Numbered from the stretch's first letter, positions 1-8,411 are shown. The stretch is 64,000 nt of DNA from Euzebya tangerina (GCF_003074135.1 NZ_PPDK01000002.1:62001-126000), one strand, 5' to 3'. Numbers and translations are program-made. The notes: generated from the letters alone by a model not told the origin.

Positions 1-297
1 GATGAGAAGGCCGTCAAGAAGTGGCTGAAGCCGGCGGCCGGGCCGGTGCTCGACAGGATCACACCAGCGCTGGCGGGTTTGGATGCCTGGACCGCAGAGT
101 CGATCATGCCGGTCTTCGAGGAGGCCAAGGAGGCGCTCGACCTCGGCATGGGCAAGGTGATGCAACCGGTCCGTGTCCTGGTGACCGGCACGGCCGTCAG
201 CCCACCGCTTCCGGAGACCTTGGAGCTGCTGGATCAGCAGTGGGTGGTCGATCGCCTGGTCAGCGGACGCGACCGGGTGGCGGCGCCCGCTGATTGA
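1..297 (+). CDS. gltX: Glutamyl-tRNA synthetase, C-terminal end (partial)
   Basis: The visible 98 codons are open from the first base and end in TGA, so the 5' part of the gene lies outside the window. The translation matches the C-terminal helical anticodon-binding domain of bacterial glutamyl-tRNA synthetases. The diagnostic block is GKVMQPVRVLVTG followed by the short ETLELLD tail, which is where GltX proteins normally end. The enzyme attaches glutamate to tRNA in the cytosol. Genes for tRNA-Glu and tRNA-Gln lie about 8 kb downstream. The call rests on this one conserved block, so the family is fairly certain, but whether the enzyme also charges tRNA-Gln cannot be judged from the fragment. 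Confidence 0.85.
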   Translation, partial: DEKAVKKWLKPAAGPVLDRITPALAGLDAWTAESIMPVFEEAKEALDLGMGKVMQPVRVLVTGTAVSPPLPETLELLDQQWVVDRLVSGRDRVAAPAD

Positions 298-331
298 GCC
301 ATACGACCCAACGCAACCCCTTCCCGCAGCG

Positions 332-357
332 CCTGAGACCGACGGCCGACGGTCAGG
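332..357. terminator. Possible stem-loop between convergent genes
   Basis: Between the gltX stop and the convergent aldo/keto reductase stop there is an imperfect hairpin: CCT-GA-GACCG pairs with CGGTC-AGG around an 8-base loop, with a two-base bulge. There is no T-run, as is common in high-GC genomes. A bidirectional terminator is the likely role, but the stem is short. Confidence 0.3.
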
Positions 358-372
358 CCGGTCGGCTGCACC

Positions 373-1365
373 TCAGGTCCACGACCGCTCACCGCGCTGG
401 TGCCAGTACACCTCCGGATCCATGGCCTCGGGACGGGTCGCCGGTGCTGCGTTCCGGGCGTGCAGGTTCGAGCGCAGGTGGTCCTCGGTGAGCACGCCGA
501 GCAGGACGACGTCGGCCACGCCGTCGCGCATCGCCGCGGATAGCGCCGCCGCGTCCGGAGACGGGTCGCGGGGGGCCACGTCTGTCGCGTGATCCCCGGC
601 GGGGGTCAGCCGGCCGTTGGCCAGCGCCTCCTTGACGACGACCAGCAAGCCCGCCTCCCGGGCTCGTCGGAGGGCTGGGCCGGTTGACCGCTCCAGGAGG
701 TTCCACGTGGTCTGGACGGCATCGAACAGCGGCACTCCGCCGACCTCGACCTCGATGGCACGATCGATGATCGTCGGCTGGGACGGCCCGCTGGTGCTGA
801 GGCCGAGTGAGACACCCTGTTCCCGGAGTTCGGCCAACTCGGTGAGGACCGCCTGGTCATCCAGGACCGGGCTGTCCGGGGTGACCGAGTGGATCTGGTA
901 CAGGTCGGGCAGTCGACCGAGGGCGGCCAGGGTCTCGGTCCGCTGGCGTCGCAGGGTTTCGACGCCGTGATCTTTGACCTCATGCTCCTCGGCATCGACC
1001 TGCCAGTCGGCGACGTAGGTGTAGCCCCACTTGGAGGCCACGGTGATGTCGGTGGGTTGGCGGGTTTCCAACCAGCTGCCGAGGAACTCCTCGGCAGCTC
1101 CGTAGGAGCGCGCGGCGTCGACGTAGGTGATCCCGGCGCCGTAGGCGAGGTTCAGGATGTGGTGGGCGTGCTCCCTCATCGCCGCGCGATCGGTGTCCGG
1201 CAGGTCGGTGCCATGGCCGGTGGTGATGTAGCCCGGGCGGCCAAGTGCGGCCAGCCCGAGGCCCAGCCTGGCCGGCCCACCATCGAGGGCGCGGTTCGTC
1301 ACGACGAAGGGCGAGCGCGCCGGCAGGTCACCCGTCGCTGGTGCCCTGAGGGTCTCCTCATCCAT
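373..1365 (-). CDS. Aldo/keto reductase family oxidoreductase
   Basis: This 330-residue protein has the NAD(P)H-dependent aldo/keto reductase TIM-barrel pattern. The catalytic tetrad is visible as Asp83 and Tyr88 (in VDAARSYG), Lys112 (in ASKWGY) and His159 (in YQIHS). It would reduce carbonyls or oxidise alcohols in the cytosol; the substrate cannot be told from sequence. The ATG at 1363-1365 lies 8 nt after a CAGAGT box on the same strand, compatible with a leaderless start. It is divergent from the secreted carboxypeptidase gene and convergent with gltX. Family assignment is firm; physiological role is unknown. Confidence 0.85.
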   Translation of the reverse strand: MDEETLRAPATGDLPARSPFVVTNRALDGGPARLGLGLAALGRPGYITTGHGTDLPDTDRAAMREHAHHILNLAYGAGITYVDAARSYGAAEEFLGSWLETRQPTDITVASKWGYTYVADWQVDAEEHEVKDHGVETLRRQRTETLAALGRLPDLYQIHSVTPDSPVLDDQAVLTELAELREQGVSLGLSTSGPSQPTIIDRAIEVEVGGVPLFDAVQTTWNLLERSTGPALRRAREAGLLVVVKEALANGRLTPAGDHATDVAPRDPSPDAAALSAAMRDGVADVVLLGVLTEDHLRSNLHARNAAPATRPEAMDPEVYWHQRGERSWT

Positions 1366-1526
1366 TGGATGTCACTCTGCCACGCCCGTCCGAACGGACG
1401 ATCGAGATATCCACAGGGCGCTTGCTCGGTGTCACAGATTGCCTCTACGGTTCATCATGCCGCACACGGGGTGCGCCACGGGGAGTTGGTCCGGGTGCAA
1501 CCACGCCGAAACCGATCGGAGAACCG

Positions 1527-4500
1527 ATGGAACAGCTGACATCTGGACACCTGGGACGCCTGCTGGGGGTGGTCCTGCTGGTGGGCCTCCTCCTTCCAGG
1601 GATCGCCGTCGCGCAGCAGCCGGACGAGGGGCCCGACTCCGACCGACTGAACCCCGAGCTGCAGGCCGGTGTTCGCGCCGATGACATTCCGGATGTGCCC
1701 CAGCGCGACGCAACGGCCCCTGCGTCGTCGGAGTTCGCGCAGCCGGTGGCGGCCTTCGCCGGCGAGGGGTGCCCCCTCAGCCTGTACCCGGAGGATCCGG
1801 CCGATGCCGCAGCGGCGCTGGGCATCACGCCGTACCACGAGCTGGCGCCTCGCCTGTGTGAGGCGGCCGGCGCCTCGGCTCGTATCAGCCTCGAGGTGGG
1901 CGGCACCAGCGTCGAAGGCCGCGAGGTACCGGTCGTGACGATCACCCGGTCGTGGTCCGAGGAGTTGCGTGCGGCCAACGATGCGCTGCGAGACCTGTTG
2001 GTGGAAGACCCGGAGGCGGCTGCAGACCTCCGTGCGGAGGGTGGCTACGACGGCTATCGGCCAACCATCATGGCGATCTCCAACATCCACGGGGACGAGT
2101 ACGAGGGACTTGACGCCTCCCTCGACTTCGTCGAGTACCTGGTCGATGCGGAGCCGGACGCACCGATCGTGCAGAACACGGAGGGCCTGTCGGAGGAGGA
2201 GATCTCCGCGCTGCCGACGGTGACCGAGGTCCTGTCCGACTACGTCATCACGCTGATGCCGACGACCAACCCAGACGGCCGCGTCACGGGCCAGCGGAGG
2301 AACGCCAACGGGTTCGACCTGAACCGCGACCACATCACCGGCTCGCAGCCGGAGACGCGGATCATACGGGAGGTGATCACCGAGCAGCAGCCGATGCTGT
2401 TCCTGGACATCCACGGCTACGTCGGGCCCGGTGGCCTGATCGAGCCGACCACACCCCCGCACAACTTCGCCTACGAGTACGACCTGTACATCCAGGGCGC
2501 GCTGCCAACCGCGCTGTCGATGGAGTCAGAGGCCTTCCGCCGCCAGATCATCCCCGACGTGACCGGAGAGACGTCGACGAACATCCCGTATCGCGACCTC
2601 GAGCAGAGCTGGGACGACTGGCCCCCGATCTTCACGGCGATGTACGCCATCTTCCACGGGGGTAGCGGTCACACGGTCGAGATGCCGTCCCAGCCCGCCC
2701 TGGACGTGATCGGCCCGGCCGAGAGGGAACTTCGCGTGACCTCCAACACCGAGTTCGCTCGCGCCGCCATCGACGGCACGATCATCGAGGGGGTCAGCAG
2801 CCGGGACGCGCTGCTCGAGCGCCAGCTCGAGTGGCACCTGCGTGGCGTTGCGGGTGCGTCACAGAACAACGAGGCCCTGGTGGGCGAATTCGAGGGCTAT
2901 GACGAGCTCGACGTGTGGACCACCGACTACCCCGACGCCTACATCATCCCGGTCGGTGAGGCGCAGGAGAGCGACGCGGCGGCCGCGGTGCTCGTCGACG
3001 CGCTGCTCAGTCAACGGGTGGAGGTGACCCAGCTGGTCGAGCCGACGGAGATCCGCGGGACGGAGTACCCGGCCGGCACCTACGTGGTGAACATGCGACA
3101 GGCCAAGCGCGCCGTCGCTCAGACAATGCTCGACGTGGGCCAGGACATCACACCGCGCGGCATCGAGTTCATGTACGACATCTCGGGATGGAGTCATGCC
3201 GACCTCTGGGGTGCCACGGTCTTCAGGACGGGTACCGAGCCGGGCGGTCTCGACCCGGTCGGAACACCGGTCACCGAGACACCGGCCCTGGGGCAGGTCC
3301 TTCCGGGGCCAGCGGATGCCTACGCCTTCGAGCTCGTGGACGAGGCTGCCATCCGGACGCTGAACCGGCTGCTCGAGGCCGAGGTCACGATCCATCGCGC
3401 GCCGGACGGCCGGATGCTGGTGGCGCCCTCCGCCCGTCCGCTCATGCAGGAGATCGCCGTCGACGAGGACGTGACCTTCGTGCCGCTGGAAGGATTGCCG
3501 GATGGACGCCGCCAGGTCCTACCCACCACCGTGGGCACGACCAGCACCGGTCCGGACGCCTACGTGCTGTCTGAGATCCTCGGCTTCCCGACCATCCCGC
3601 TCGACGCGGCCGCCATCAACGACGGCGATGCACTGGACGACGCTGATGCGCTGCTGCTGGACGTCTTTCCCGAGGGAATGACAACGGCCGGCACCGACAA
3701 CATCAACGACTTCCTCGACGACGGTGGAGGCGCCGTGGCCAGCAACGGCGGTGTCGGGTTGCTCGACCAGTCCGACATCACCGTTCCAAGTCGGGTCTTC
3801 GTCGCCGGGCTCAGCAACGGCACCGTCCTGGTGGAGCAGCGAGACGACTCACCCGTCATGCCCGACCGGCCGGAACAGGATGTGACCTTCGCCTACCCGC
3901 CAACCGTCTTCACCGACGTGCCCGATGGCTGGAACACCGAGCAAACCGTCCTGCCCGGATCGGCCGGAGGTGTCTTCCGGGCCGGTCACTGGGCCCAGAA
4001 CGAGGAGGGGACCCTCGACCAGGCCGACTACGTCGGCGAGCCCCTGACGCTCTCCGGTGAGTTGGACATCGGTGGGCGCGTGGTCGTGACCGGCGCCGAT
4101 GTCACGTTCCGCGACCACACCAAGGGCCTGTACAAGGATCTGGCTGACTGGATCATCTGGACCACGATCGGTGAGGAGACGACCGCGGACCTCGGCGGTC
4201 CGCTCCCCGACATCGTGGAGCGGGTGTCGGGTGACAACCGCGTCGAGACCGCTGTTGAGCTCTCGCGGCGGGCGTACCCCGACAGTTCCGAGGTCGCCGT
4301 CATCGCTGCCGCGGGGACCTTCCCCGATGCACTGAGCGCCGGTCCCTACGCCGCGTCCCTCGATGCCCCGGTGCTGCTGACGGATACTGCGGACGTCCCC
4401 GACGTGCTCGTCGACGAGCTGCAGCGGCTGGACCCGTCGCAGATCGTGGTGATCGGCGGAACCGTGGCGGTGTCGGAGGATGCGGCATCTCTTCTGGATG

Positions 4501-5099
4501 AGATCGCTCCGGTCACGCGGATCGCCGGTCCGGATCGGTACAGCACCTCAGCGCTGGTCTCCCAGGCCTTCGCCGAACCGGGCGTCCGCGTCGTGCTGGC
4601 AACCGGCGAGGCCTTCCCCGACGCTCTGGCCGGCGGTGTGTTGGCCGGGGCAGGCGATGGACCGGTGCTGCTGACCCGTCCTGGGGACCTGCCCCAATCG
4701 ACAGCTGAGGAGTTGGCCCGCTTGGAACCCGCTGAGGTCCTTGTGATGGGCGGTCCGGCTGCGGTGGCGGACGAGACCGTCGCGGCCGTGGACACCGCCT
4801 CCGACACGACGGCACGGCGTATCGCGGGTGGCAACCGGTTCGAGACGGCGGTGGCGGCAGCCCGTGAACTCGGCCCGGTCGGCAGCGTGTACCTGGCGAC
4901 CGGGTCGGCCTTCGCCGATGCGCTGGCTGCCGTTCCGGTTGCGCTCCAGGCCAACGGTGCCATCTTGCTGGTGCAGCCGGATGCCGTCCCCGAACCGGTC
5001 ATGGCGCTCCTCGACGAGCTGGAACCGTTCGAGACCCTGATTCTCGGCGGAACGGCTGCCGTCTCCGCGGATGTGGAGGCGTCGCTCACGCCCGACTGA
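1527..5099 (+). CDS. Secreted M14-type zinc carboxypeptidase with three CWB2 repeats
   Basis: The start was set at the ATG at 1527 because it has GGAG just upstream and opens a signal peptide (residues 1-29, ending AVAQ); a longer in-frame extension to 1365 looks non-coding. The 1190-residue product has an M14 carboxypeptidase domain at about residues 130-390. Zinc ligands are His188 and Glu191 (HGDE) and His296 (LDIHGY), and a likely catalytic Glu385 lies in VEMPS. Residues about 395-890 match no family I recognise. The last 295 residues are three CWB2 repeats (VSGDNRVETA, IAGPDRYSTS, IAGGNRFETA), which hold proteins non-covalently on the cell wall. It probably trims peptides outside the cell. 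The same anchor type ends the two giant proteins at 49-64 kb. Confidence 0.88.
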   Translation: MEQLTSGHLGRLLGVVLLVGLLLPGIAVAQQPDEGPDSDRLNPELQAGVRADDIPDVPQRDATAPASSEFAQPVAAFAGEGCPLSLYPEDPADAAAALGITPYHELAPRLCEAAGASARISLEVGGTSVEGREVPVVTITRSWSEELRAANDALRDLLVEDPEAAADLRAEGGYDGYRPTIMAISNIHGDEYEGLDASLDFVEYLVDAEPDAPIVQNTEGLSEEEISALPTVTEVLSDYVITLMPTTNPDGRVTGQRRNANGFDLNRDHITGSQPETRIIREVITEQQPMLFLDIHGYVGPGGLIEPTTPPHNFAYEYDLYIQGALPTALSMESEAFRRQIIPDVTGETSTNIPYRDLEQSWDDWPPIFTAMYAIFHGGSGHTVEMPSQPALDVIGPAERELRVTSNTEFARAAIDGTIIEGVSSRDALLERQLEWHLRGVAGASQNNEALVGEFEGYDELDVWTTDYPDAYIIPVGEAQESDAAAAVLVDALLSQRVEVTQLVEPTEIRGTEYPAGTYVVNMRQAKRAVAQTMLDVGQDITPRGIEFMYDISGWSHADLWGATVFRTGTEPGGLDPVGTPVTETPALGQVLPGPADAYAFELVDEAAIRTLNRLLEAEVTIHRAPDGRMLVAPSARPLMQEIAVDEDVTFVPLEGLPDGRRQVLPTTVGTTSTGPDAYVLSEILGFPTIPLDAAAINDGDALDDADALLLDVFPEGMTTAGTDNINDFLDDGGGAVASNGGVGLLDQSDITVPSRVFVAGLSNGTVLVEQRDDSPVMPDRPEQDVTFAYPPTVFTDVPDGWNTEQTVLPGSAGGVFRAGHWAQNEEGTLDQADYVGEPLTLSGELDIGGRVVVTGADVTFRDHTKGLYKDLADWIIWTTIGEETTADLGGPLPDIVERVSGDNRVETAVELSRRAYPDSSEVAVIAAAGTFPDALSAGPYAASLDAPVLLTDTADVPDVLVDELQRLDPSQIVVIGGTVAVSEDAASLLDEIAPVTRIAGPDRYSTSALVSQAFAEPGVRVVLATGEAFPDALAGGVLAGAGDGPVLLTRPGDLPQSTAEELARLEPAEVLVMGGPAAVADETVAAVDTASDTTARRIAGGNRFETAVAAARELGPVGSVYLATGSAFADALAAVPVALQANGAILLVQPDAVPEPVMALLDELEPFETLILGGTAAVSADVEASLTPD

Positions 5100-5128
5100 T
5101 CCGGCGTCAGCCCCCGCTGTGGTGTGGA

Positions 5129-5144
5129 TCGAACACATGTTCTA
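5129..5144. promoter_or_regulatory. LexA-like SOS box overlapping the alkB-type promoter
   Basis: The sequence TCGAACACATGTTCTA matches the actinobacterial LexA operator TCGAAC-N4-GTTCGA at 11 of 12 positions outside the spacer. It overlaps the start of a TATAGT -10 box (5143-5148) that sits 7 nt before the ATG at 5156. LexA bound here would block RNA polymerase directly, so the downstream gene should be induced by DNA damage. Confidence 0.75.
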
Positions 5145-5155
5145 TAGTTCGGGGT

Positions 5156-5782
5156 ATGGCTCCAACTCTCGCGCCCAGCCGGCAAGGATCGCTGTTCGAC
5201 GCCGGTCATGCCCCCACCCATGATCCGTCCTTCGCCTCGCTCCGCCGGGAGCAGCTGACGCGGGGCGCCTGGGTCGACATCGCTCGTGGCTGGGCGCTGG
5301 GCCACGACGCTCTGTTCGAGCAGGTGCTCGACGCCGCCGACTGGGCAGTCCACCGGCGGGAGATGTTCGAGCAGATGGTCGACCAACCGCGGCTGTCCAC
5401 CAGTTGGGTGGGGGAGGAGTTGCCGCCGGGCCTTGCGGTCATTCGCCAGATGGCCACCGACCTCTCCTTGCGCTACGGGGCCAGGCTGGACCGCATCTCG
5501 GCGAACCTGTACCGCGACGGTCAGGACAGCGTTGCCTGGCACGGGGACACGCACCTGCGTGATCAGCCCACGGCGACCGTGGCCGTGGTCTCGCTGGGCT
5601 ACCCGAGGCCGTTCAAGCTCCGCCCCCGCGGGGGCGGCGAGTCCCTCAGCTGGCGTCTGGGGCAGGGTGACCTGGCCGTGATGGGCGGTACCTGCCAGCG
5701 GACCTGGCAGCACGCCGTGCCGAAGGTCGCCAAGGCCGGCCCCCGGATCTGTGTCATGTTCCGCACCGCGGACATCGGCTGA
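5156..5782 (+). CDS. alkB: AlkB-family 2-oxoglutarate/Fe(II) DNA dealkylase
   Basis: This 208-residue protein has the AlkB pattern. Asn117 and Tyr119 precede the iron site HxD (His129, Asp131), the distal iron ligand is His186 (TWQHAV), and the 2-oxoglutarate-binding arginines are Arg197 and Arg203 (RICVMFR, in the place of the usual RxNxTxR). AlkB enzymes oxidatively remove alkyl groups from N1-methyladenine and N3-methylcytosine. The ATG follows a -10 box by 7 nt with no ribosome-binding site, so translation is probably leaderless. The LexA-like box over the promoter supports a damage-response role. Alkyl repair genes in other bacteria are often under Ada control, so LexA control here would be notable. 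Confidence 0.88.
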   Translation: MAPTLAPSRQGSLFDAGHAPTHDPSFASLRREQLTRGAWVDIARGWALGHDALFEQVLDAADWAVHRREMFEQMVDQPRLSTSWVGEELPPGLAVIRQMATDLSLRYGARLDRISANLYRDGQDSVAWHGDTHLRDQPTATVAVVSLGYPRPFKLRPRGGGESLSWRLGQGDLAVMGGTCQRTWQHAVPKVAKAGPRICVMFRTADIG

Positions 5783-5807
5783 TCCTGGATCAACTAGCTT
5801 CGGAGTC

Positions 5808-6428
5808 ATGGAGTTCACAGAGGTCGTCCGCCGCCGCCGAATGGTCAGGGACTACGACCCCGACCGCGAGGTCAGCGACGACGTGGTCCGGCGGGCCTTG
5901 GAGGCTGCGATCCGTGCCCCCTCCGCCGGGTTCAGCCAGGGCTGGGACTTCCTGGTGCTCCGGACGGCCGAGGACCGTCAGCGGTACTGGGATGTGACGG
6001 CCGAGGACGGTGAGCCCGACACCTGGCTGACCGGCATGACGAAGGCACCCGTCCTGATCGTCTGCCTCGGCAACGAGGACGCCTACTACGACCGGTACGC
6101 CGAGCCGGACAAGGGCGGCCTCAGCCGAGAGGACAAGCACTGGCCGGTCGACTACTGGGACGTCGACACCGGCATGGCCGCGCTGTTGATCCTGCAGACG
6201 GCGGTGGACGAGGGGTTGGGCGGCTGCCTCTTCGGCGTCCCCGTCGACAAGCACGCTGCAGTTCGCGACGCCTTCGACATCCCGGCCAACCGGTCCTTCG
6301 TCGGCGTCGTCAGCCTCGGCTACCCGGCGCAGGACGAGACGCGACTGGGGAGTGATCGGACTCGCGACCGCCGGGGCGTCGCCGACGTCGCGCATGAGGG
6401 CCGCTTCGGCCGCCCACTCCGGTCCTGA
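5808..6428 (+). CDS. Nitroreductase-family FMN oxidoreductase
   Basis: This 206-residue protein begins with the nitroreductase N-terminal block (EVVRRRRMVRDYDPDREV) that contacts FMN phosphate, and continues with APSAGFSQGWDFLVL. The C-terminal EGLGGCLFGVP and VVSLGYPAQDE segments are also typical. Members reduce nitro compounds, quinones or flavins with NAD(P)H. The ATG at 5808 lies 7 nt after TAGCTT, so the start is probably leaderless and an upstream in-frame extension was rejected. It follows alkB by 25 nt on the same strand but appears to have its own promoter. Substrate unknown. Confidence 0.85.
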   Translation: MEFTEVVRRRRMVRDYDPDREVSDDVVRRALEAAIRAPSAGFSQGWDFLVLRTAEDRQRYWDVTAEDGEPDTWLTGMTKAPVLIVCLGNEDAYYDRYAEPDKGGLSREDKHWPVDYWDVDTGMAALLILQTAVDEGLGGCLFGVPVDKHAAVRDAFDIPANRSFVGVVSLGYPAQDETRLGSDRTRDRRGVADVAHEGRFGRPLRS

Positions 6429-6445
6429 CCCGGTCCGCGCACGCG

Positions 6446-6489
6446 GGTGTGTCACCGCTGAGCGCCACAGCAGGCAAACCCGACACACC
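6446..6489. terminator. Inverted repeat between convergent genes
   Basis: GGTGTGTC (6446-6453) and GACACACC (6482-6489) form a perfect 8-bp inverted repeat between the nitroreductase and VOC genes, which end towards each other. The loop is long (28 nt), so this is only a candidate bidirectional terminator. Confidence 0.35.
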
Positions 6490-6530
6490 TTGGCTCGGCC
6501 GCAGCCCCCGGAGCGTTGGCTGCCGACCGC

Positions 6531-6887
6531 TCAGTGGCGGTTCGACACGCAGAACTCGTTGCCCTCGGGGTCCTGCATCGTCGTCCAGGCCGTTCCCCAC
6601 TCCTCGTACGACCCGACGATCCTCGCCCCGAGTGAGGTCAGGCGCTCCACCTCGGCGTCACGGTCCTCGGCCGCCAGGTCGAGGTGCACCCGGTTCTTCA
6701 CCGTCCGTCCTTCGGGAACGGCGATGAACATCATCGGTGGGCCTGACGGCCCTGCGTCGATGCGCGTGAAGAACTGGCTCGGCGCCTGATCGGTGATCAG
6801 TGGCCGATCCAGGGCCTGGGACCAGAACGTGCCGACGACGTCGGCGTTTGCGCAGTCCACGGTGATGGCGGCGACGGACAGACTCAT
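6531..6887 (-). CDS. VOC (glyoxalase-like) superfamily protein
   Basis: This 118-residue protein shows the beta-alpha-beta-beta-beta layout of the vicinal oxygen chelate superfamily, most like the Glyoxalase_6 branch: a DVVGTFWSQALDRP helix, a central VHLDLAAEDRDAEV block and the terminal MQDPEGNEFCV. The start at 6887 is supported by AGGAG at good spacing upstream; a longer frame upstream overlaps the MerR gene and is not credible. It lies 52 nt downstream of the MerR gene and is likely co-transcribed with it, so it may act in binding or detoxifying the compound sensed by that regulator. Catalytic metal ligands are not obvious, so a binding or resistance role is possible. Confidence 0.8.
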   Translation of the reverse strand: MSLSVAAITVDCANADVVGTFWSQALDRPLITDQAPSQFFTRIDAGPSGPPMMFIAVPEGRTVKNRVHLDLAAEDRDAEVERLTSLGARIVGSYEEWGTAWTTMQDPEGNEFCVSNRH

Positions 6888-6939
6888 GATTGCTCCTTCG
6901 ATGCGACAGCGTGGCGGGGTAGAGGACGCGGTATCCGGC

Positions 6940-7794
6940 TCACGCGGTGGCCGCCGGGTCGGCGACGATCGGCCACAGGATCTGGGTTCGGAAGTCGGCT
7001 GGTGGGATCGTCGACTCCCCAGGAGCCGCGGGACCGACCAGGTACTGCTCCCGGACGTGCCGCTCGGCGCTCTCGGCGTGCCGTGCGACCCAGGCACCCA
7101 GTTGCGCATAGGTCTGTCCGATCGACTCGTAGCCACCGTGATGGGTCGCCGCCGCAACGGTCACGGTCGGCCAGGTCTGGACCACCACGCCCGGCGGCAG
7201 TGCGGAGCCGTCGACGGGCACGGCCACGGGGATGGCGGCGGTGATCTCCTCCTCCTCCAGCTCCACCCGCGGCGGGTAGAGCGCCATCGGCGGACCGGTC
7301 GGGACCGCACCACTGATCGCCAGCGCGCCGAAGAGCGTCCCGTAGGCGCCGTCCAGGAAGGCTCCGTAGTCCGCATCAGCCACCCGTCCCGTGACACCCA
7401 GGACGGTGTGCTGCTCCACGGTGCGGACGTGCACCGACGTCTGCAGCTCGGGTCGGCGCACGGCCTCCTGGAGCTCCTCGACGATCACGGTGACGGCGGC
7501 CAGGCGCTCACGCATGCGCTCCTCGTGTGCGGCGACGACCTTCCGGGTGACAGCGGGATCCCGCGCGTCGATCACCACGCGGATGTCCCTCAGGGGCACG
7601 TCGAGGTCCCGGAGCCGTTTGATGAGGACGGCGTCCGGCAGTTGGGAGACGCGGTAGTTGCGAAAGTTGCTGGAGGGGTCGATGTGCGCCGGGATCAGCA
7701 GGCCGCGTTCGTGGTAGGCGCGCAGCGCCTTGACCGAGACCAGGGATGCACGGGAGAACATCCCGATCGACATGAGTGGGTCATCTCCATCCAT
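6940..7794 (-). CDS. MerR-family regulator with GyrI-like effector domain
   Basis: The 284-residue product has an N-terminal MerR helix-turn-helix (residues about 8-75: SIGMFSRASLVSVKALRAYHERGLL), a dimerising coiled coil (about 85-120) and a C-terminal GyrI/SOUL-like ligand-binding domain (about 125-284). This is the BmrR/TipA type of architecture, which senses lipophilic cations or toxins. The promoter upstream has the 19-bp spacer and central dyad expected of a MerR autoregulated promoter. The ATG at 7794 lies 6 nt after the -10 box, so the mRNA is probably leaderless; an internal ATG at 7773 is an alternative. The downstream VOC gene is the likely co-regulated target. Confidence 0.85.
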   Translation of the reverse strand: MDGDDPLMSIGMFSRASLVSVKALRAYHERGLLIPAHIDPSSNFRNYRVSQLPDAVLIKRLRDLDVPLRDIRVVIDARDPAVTRKVVAAHEERMRERLAAVTVIVEELQEAVRRPELQTSVHVRTVEQHTVLGVTGRVADADYGAFLDGAYGTLFGALAISGAVPTGPPMALYPPRVELEEEEITAAIPVAVPVDGSALPPGVVVQTWPTVTVAAATHHGGYESIGQTYAQLGAWVARHAESAERHVREQYLVGPAAPGESTIPPADFRTQILWPIVADPAATA

Positions 7795-7800
7795 GTCCCC

Positions 7801-7831
7801 AGCGTCGGTGCTCCCCCCGGGGGAGAGTCAA
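7801..7831 (-). promoter_or_regulatory. MerR-type promoter/operator with 19-bp spacer
   Basis: Read on the minus strand, a TTGACT -35 box (7826-7831) is followed by exactly 19 bp and a GACGCT -10 box (7801-7806). The spacer contains a perfect dyad, CTCCCCC and GGGGGAG around one central base (7811-7825). An over-long 19-bp spacer with a dyad is the hallmark of promoters that MerR-family activators untwist. Confidence 0.75.
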
Positions 7832-7841
7832 GGAGCCATCG

Positions 7842-8219
7842 TCAAGACGGGTCCGGCAGCGGAGACAACAGCTCGAGCCGGTTGCCGAACGGGTCGTTCA
7901 CGTACACCCGGCGGAACCCGGGGAAGTTGCTGTCGGGCACCGCCTCCACCCCCGCCTGTTGCATAGCCTCGAGCACCTCGTCGAACCCGTCGCTGACCAG
8001 GATGCCCGGATGGGCTCGGCGGGCCGGGAGGAACGGATCCTCGGCGCCCAGGTGCAGCTCGAGCGAGCCGGAGCGGAACCAGCATCCGCCACGGGTGGCC
8101 AGTTCCGGCGGCTTGGCCACCTCGGTCAGGCCCAGCACGCCGCCGTAGAAGGCTCGTGCCCGATCCTCACCGCCGACCGGGATCGTCACCTGGACGTGAT
8201 GGAGGGCGAACGATGGCAT
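7842..8219 (-). CDS. VOC (glyoxalase/bleomycin resistance-like) protein
   Basis: This is a second VOC superfamily protein, 125 residues from the ATG at 8219 (a further in-frame ATG at 8240 is less likely). It begins FALHHVQVTIPVGGEDRARAFYGGVLGL, the classical first module with a metal-ligand-like HHV histidine, and ends YVNDPFGNRLELLSP, with the conserved DPFGNRLE block carrying the likely Glu ligand. It may bind or modify a small molecule. It ends 11 nt before the MerR-type promoter and is transcribed in the same direction as MerR, but the operator between them suggests separate units. It resembles the other VOC gene at 6531 only in fold. Confidence 0.85.
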   Translation of the reverse strand: MPSFALHHVQVTIPVGGEDRARAFYGGVLGLTEVAKPPELATRGGCWFRSGSLELHLGAEDPFLPARRAHPGILVSDGFDEVLEAMQQAGVEAVPDSNFPGFRRVYVNDPFGNRLELLSPLPDPS

Positions 8220-8302
8220 GCCTCCACAGTGGCAGTCCAACCAGGTGGCGACACCAACGAGCCCCCGCCTGTTCCAGGTGCGGAGCGGGCGGGGGCCAGT
8301 GG

Positions 8303-8376
8303 TAGTCCCGAGGAGATTCGAACTCCCGTTTCAGCCGTGAGAGGGCCGCGTCCTTGGCCAGCTAGACGACGGGACC
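8303..8376 (-). tRNA. tRNA-Glu (anticodon CTC)
   Basis: A full cloverleaf is visible on the minus strand. The acceptor GGTCCCG pairs with CGGGACT (the first pair is G-U), T8 is in place, the anticodon stem is CGGCC/GGCTG around loop CTCTCAC (anticodon CTC), and the T-arm has TTCGAAT. The discriminator is A and CCA is not encoded. It reads GAG codons. Confidence 0.93.
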
Positions 8377-8411
8377 AGGTATGTGATTGTCAGGTGATGG
8401 GCTCACCTTCG

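Noticed and set aside
1365-1526. Longer N-terminus for the carboxypeptidase
   Set aside because: The extra 54 residues show no homology or signal peptide, whereas the ATG at 1527 has a ribosome site and begins a clean signal sequence.
4346-5818. A 490-codon minus-strand frame over the carboxypeptidase end and alkB
   Set aside because: It crosses two well-supported plus-strand genes and the SOS promoter, and its translation is low-complexity Ser/Thr/Ala. It is a shadow frame.
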